DNA of 64,000 nucleotides from Candidatus Scalindua sp. SCAELEC01 (GTDB taxonomy: Bacteria; Planctomycetota; Brocadiia; Brocadiales; Scalinduaceae): the NCBI GenBank assembly GCA_004282745.1, contig SHMT01000007.1:62001-126000 (forward strand), read 5' to 3'. This document shows, one piece after another, positions 61,136 through 64,000 of this stretch; positions within the stretch are counted from its first letter, which is position 1; the number at the start of each line of letters is the position of its first letter. The position numbers and the translations under genes were made by a program. The notes below the pieces were generated by a model. The model was not told the origin of the DNA. It saw nothing but the letters and a program-made list of their open reading frames with translations, and did not search any database.

Positions 61136-62612
61136 TGCACAACTCCATTTCGACCCGAATTTCACCGCTCATTAGTTTTGGGAGCAAAATATCTCTCATA
61201 GCCTCAAGCAATCTTATTTGATGGCAATTCTCAATAACTTTATCGTTTAACGGCTTTGCTTCATTCTCAAACTTCTCTATTAAATATTCTGGTGCAAGGA
61301 AGGTTTCCATTTGCTGAAAATCAGTTTTACCAATCGAACCAAATACAGTGCCTTCATCATTGAATTTTCTAATTTCATCCATTAATGAACGTAACTTGAA
61401 ATAGGTGTAAGTGTAAAAACTGTTGTTATGTTTATAACGAAAAGCTGCAACTCCACGCCCAATACAACATTCTTTTTGTGCCATATTTTGTGCCCCTACA
61501 GGTGCTCTAACACTTATCAAGGTATCATGTGGATATGCCAATCGTTTAGGTTCTGTTGTATAAACTCGCTCTTCTGGAAACCTGAAACTAAAATCAGCAT
61601 TCCCCTGAAACATTGACATTCCAATACCTTCTTGATTATAAGAACTCCCCGGTGGTGACTGCCCCATAGTGAAATCAAATTCGGCAGGAAGAACTCCTCC
61701 CTCCCAATCATCATTCGCTTCCTCAACAAACCACTGCCTGAAAAGTGTTTCCGCCATGGTTTCGAGGGTTTTGTTCTGGCGGTGGAGCAGGTCTATTTTG
61801 TCATCTAGACTGGAAAGGATAGAGGCAATGGCTTTTTGTTCTGGAAGGGTGGGAACGGGAAATTGAATATTTTGGAAAGTTCCTAAATTAATATTGTCTT
61901 GCACTGAACCTTCACCAATATGCTTCAATTCTCTCTGAAAATGGCTTAGAGTGTAAAAAATAAAATCTAAGTCCGCCAATTTTTCATTTGGGATAAAACC
62001 TAAAACACTGTCTGGAAAACACGCATCGAATGAAAGGATTGCTAATTCTGCTATATTTGCAGCAATAGTTATACATAAAGTACCTTTTGGCCATAGCTTG
62101 CTTTGTTTTAAACCTTCTTCACTATATGTTTGATCATATTTTATGATGTATTTTCTTGCTTCACGTATTTCGCCAGTTTGAATGAAAGGATACTTACCAC
62201 CGTAAAGATGGAAAGCATATCTTGGCCTATGTCGAGAACGTCCCCTTTGTAATTGCCCTAAGTCTTCCAATCTATACTCCTTCCAACTTTCAAGTTCCGG
62301 TTTTTTTTGTAGTACCACATACTTTTCACAAATTTTATTCTTAAATTTTTCCGGTATCTTTTCCCAGGGCATAACATCTACAGAGAAAGGCAGATCACTT
62401 TCGGCAAAGTCTTCCTTCAGTTCTCCCAACTTCATGGTATTAATCTCAAAAACCACTAAATCAAGATCAGAGTGTTGATTTGCTGTCCAGTTGACCCTTG
62501 AACCATAAGCCCATACCGTTTTATAGACAATATGCCGCTTAAGGATTTTTTTAATGAGCTTCAGGTGTTCTGGTTCTACATCGATGATGATTTCTTTGTC
62601 ATATTCAGACAT
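61128..62612 (-). CDS. hsdS: Type I specificity subunit HsdS with an N-terminal nucleotidyltransferase domain
   Basis: A 494-residue fusion. Residues 1-105 are a minimal nucleotidyltransferase (MNT) domain: WAYGSRVNWTANQHSDLDLV has the GSx10DxD metal site, and VDVMPWEKIPEKFKNKI follows. Residues about 108-305 and 310-490 are two target-recognition domains with spacer helices (LPEQKAIASILSSLDDKIDLL; ALLEAMRDILLPKLMSGEI at the end). An S subunit alone is about 390-400 residues. The MNT part could modify or regulate the S or HsdR product. No stop separates the domains. It is followed by the inserted nuclease gene. Confidence 0.85.
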   Translation of the reverse strand: MSEYDKEIIIDVEPEHLKLIKKILKRHIVYKTVWAYGSRVNWTANQHSDLDLVVFEINTMKLGELKEDFAESDLPFSVDVMPWEKIPEKFKNKICEKYVVLQKKPELESWKEYRLEDLGQLQRGRSRHRPRYAFHLYGGKYPFIQTGEIREARKYIIKYDQTYSEEGLKQSKLWPKGTLCITIAANIAELAILSFDACFPDSVLGFIPNEKLADLDFIFYTLSHFQRELKHIGEGSVQDNINLGTFQNIQFPVPTLPEQKAIASILSSLDDKIDLLHRQNKTLETMAETLFRQWFVEEANDDWEGGVLPAEFDFTMGQSPPGSSYNQEGIGMSMFQGNADFSFRFPEERVYTTEPKRLAYPHDTLISVRAPVGAQNMAQKECCIGRGVAAFRYKHNNSFYTYTYFKLRSLMDEIRKFNDEGTVFGSIGKTDFQQMETFLAPEYLIEKFENEAKPLNDKVIENCHQIRLLEAMRDILLPKLMSGEIRVEMELCNV

Positions 62613-62776
62613 CGTCTCTTCTGCTCCTACACTTAATATTCAATAAACCGTTCATTAAAATCAAATTCATCTTCATCATAGGGCAGGCAAACATACCTTC
62701 CCGGCTTAAGCACATAATCTAGTTCTCTTACCTTTTCCATTGTTACAGAGTTACAAAAACCCGTTATACCCGTGTA

Positions 62777-62995
62777 CCCCTCCCGTCTCTCCGAGCCACC
62801 CTCCGAAGGGAGGGACTTTTCTCGGCTCCCCAACACACCCGTACCTGGACAGGAACATTTCCTTTTCCCGGTATGAGGCTTATTTCCCTTTCCAGGGAGA
62901 GATATATTCCCCTCCTGAGAGGGGAAGGAAGACACGTTCTCCACCTGGAAGGGGCCAGAAGTAATGTTCCCCTCCTGGGAGGGGCTAGGGGTGGG
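62777..62995 (-). mobile_element. GGAGGGG-palindrome element in the hsdM C-terminal copy
   Basis: 219 bp in frame. It encodes PTPSPSQEGN at its start and SLPSEGGSERREG at its end, the same ends as the hsdR insertion but without DUF559. Confidence 0.8.
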
Positions 62996-63424
62996 TGCAT
63001 ACCTCCACTTGTGATAAGTTTCAGATATGCAGGTAATGTCTTCTTCCGGATTTTTACACTTTGATATGATGACAATATTGTGTCCCCACGGAATCTGCAT
63101 TAATTGGGCAACAGCTTGTTGCCCAAATGACTTTTTTGCCTTTAAAGTGGTTTATTGCGAATTTTGATCAACAGGTTGTTGGCTATTTTCGAATGCTAAT
63201 TGCGAATCAGGCTGTGTTGCAATTATTTCCTTTTGCCAGAAAGTACACCACTGCTTGATATATTTTAGATTGCTTAAAGAAAAACCCTTCGTATCTGGAA
63301 ATTCAGCCATTAGATCAATGCTTAATTGCTTCAGAAAGCCTTCACCCCACCTGGCATCTTTCTGTTTGTCTGCAATGTCCCGCCCCAGATCCCAATAAAA
63401 CAGCAGTAATTCAGAATTAACCTT

Positions 63425-63441
63425 AGGGCCCAGGAAATAAT
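63425..63441 (-). repeat. 17-bp insertion in yhcG matching a MITE end
   Basis: AGGGCCCAGGAAATAAT on the plus strand differs by one base from the terminal repeat of the element at 50721-50933. It breaks the YhcG frame between QIKVAV and KVNSELL. Confidence 0.6.
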
Positions 63442-63530
63442 AACTGCCACCTTTATCTGAACCAGTCGAACCTTATTTTTCAGTTCCTTCAGCCATGCGG
63501 AATAATCCTTATCTTTCGCCAGTGGATGTT

Positions 63531-64000
63531 TCATACCAGTTTCACCTTTTTCAAGTTCTCAGTAATCAGCGCATTTAATCTCGCTTCCTCTTTCAACTGC
63601 TCTTCAAACTCTTTTTTCAAAGTGGTAAATCGTTCATTAAAATCAAAGTCATCCTCATCATCAGGCAGGCCAACATACCTTCCCGGCGTAAGCACATAAT
63701 CGAGTTCTCTTACCTTTTCTATGGTTGCAGAATTACAAAAACCGGGGATGTCGCTGTACCCCTCCCGACCCTTCGGGCCACCCTCCCCAGGGAGGGACTG
63801 TTTTCGTTTACGGGGGATACCAGTCGATATATTCCCCTCCTGGGAGGAGACCGAAAATATGTTCCCCTCCTGGGAGGGGTTAGGGGTGGGTGCATTCCTC
63901 CACTTGTGATAGGTTTCGGATATATATGCAATGTCTTCTTTCGACAATTCCCTTGTTCTGCGGTTTATTAGGTGCCCCATATTTCGCGCATCAATAAAGA
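63531..64000 (-). CDS. hsdM: Type I methyltransferase HsdM, C-terminal part (continues past window)
   Basis: The frame enters from the right edge reading FIDARNMGHLINRRTRELS and DIAYISETYHKWRN, is interrupted by an in-frame insertion (63759-63890), and continues YSDIPGFCNSATIEKVREL, TPGRYVGLPDDEDDFDFNERF to a TAG region at 63531. This is the C-terminal tail of HsdM, the part that docks with HsdS. The catalytic NPPF/Y motif is outside the window. A second copy of the same tail occurs at about 62633-63040. Confidence 0.85.
   Translation of the reverse strand, partial: FIDARNMGHLINRRTRELSKEDIAYISETYHKWRNAPTPNPSQEGNIFSVSSQEGNISTGIPRKRKQSLPGEGGPKGREGYSDIPGFCNSATIEKVRELDYVLTPGRYVGLPDDEDDFDFNERFTTLKKEFEEQLKEEARLNALITENLKKVKLV
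63759..63890 (-). mobile_element. GGAGGGG-palindrome element in hsdM
   Basis: 132 bp in frame, PTPNPSQEGN at the start and SLPGEGGPKGREG at the end. Shortest of the three related insertions. Confidence 0.8.

Larger units (their letters stand above)
62633..63534 (-). pseudogene. yhcG (DUF1016) remnant fused to a second hsdM C-terminus
   Basis: The ATG at 63534 overlaps the hsdM stop and opens YhcG: YSAWLKELKNKVRLVQIKVAV. A 17-bp insertion (about 63425-63441) shifts the frame; the gene then continues as VNSELLLFYWDLGRDIADKQ and LSNLKYIKQWCTFWQ to a TAA, and after it GQQAVAQLMQIPWGHNIVII and SKCKNPEED. At about 63040 it passes in frame into an HsdM C-terminus (CISETYHKWR ... GFCNSVTMEKVRELDYVL, then PGRYVCLPYDEDEFDFNERF). 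A GGAGGGG-type element is inserted inside this copy. Nothing of YhcG after this point remains. Confidence 0.8.

Overview
The window looks like a chromosomal segment of a moderately AT-rich anaerobic bacterium. The best guess is an anammox-type planctomycete (Brocadiales). The guess rests on an Flx-Hdr flavin-bifurcation operon, two 2-oxoacid:ferredoxin oxidoreductases, a triheme c-type cytochrome, a fibro-slime-domain protein and many short dispersed palindromes. It is inference from gene content; no rRNA, tRNA or CRISPR array was recognised to test it.

Layout. 1-1466: lipid or glycan glycosyltransferases (PMT C-terminus, GT2, LAB_N). 1850-11079 (minus strand): a type IV pilus / type II secretion-like cluster with two tandem PilB-type ATPases, PilC, four pilin-like proteins and a secreted fibro-slime protein. 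12192-20130 (minus): an HdrCBA-FlxDCBA operon with mobB and a histone-like basic protein downstream. 20309-24994 (plus): a diguanylate cyclase response regulator, then cysS-archease-rtcB. 25375-31385: an eroded accessory island (half HsdS, decayed HAD and hsdM genes, RhuM, Fic, a dinD scrap, an AlbA_2 protein, a GxxExxY cassette). 31771-41842 (plus): two gamma-alpha/beta 2-oxoacid:ferredoxin oxidoreductases with two flavoproteins between them, then a desulforedoxin-like mini-gene (minus) and a malate/lactate-type dehydrogenase. 42161-51426: DUF1264 lipoprotein-like protein, MliC-like lipoprotein, a MacAB-like exporter with an STN-domain secreted protein, triheme cytochrome and glutathione peroxidase. 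51866-52391: a MazF-type toxin-antitoxin pair. 52984-64000 (minus): a heavily rearranged type I restriction-modification locus.

Metabolic genes. The Flx-Hdr operon, the ferredoxin-dependent 2-oxoacid oxidoreductases and the dehydrogenase would together link NAD(P)H, ferredoxin and thiol/disulfide redox pools to central carbon metabolism. A GltD-like iron-sulfur flavoprotein sits inside the second oxidoreductase operon.

The most unusual region is the right end. Reading on the minus strand it runs hsdM (C-terminal part, continuing past the window edge) - yhcG' - second hsdM C-terminus - hsdS (with an N-terminal nucleotidyltransferase domain) - DUF4297-like nuclease - HerA ATPase - hsdR 5' relic - rhuM'/hsdS' chimera - RAYT transposase - hsdR. 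An element built of GGAGGGG-rich palindromes is inserted in frame three times, once in hsdR and once in each hsdM C-terminus. In hsdR the insertion also carries a complete DUF559 endonuclease domain, so HsdR grows to 1357 residues without losing its frame. The RAYT gene carries two palindromes in frame inside its own coding sequence. I read this as coding-tolerant mobile elements, one of them possibly nuclease-driven, spreading through a defence locus.

Several MITE-like families (TATACT-ended; AGGGCCCAGGAAAGAAT-ended; AGTGTT-ended about 127 bp palindromes; a 27-bp perfect inverted repeat element) and GxxExxY-type inverted repeats, with and without a gene inside, occupy most of the longer intergenic spaces.
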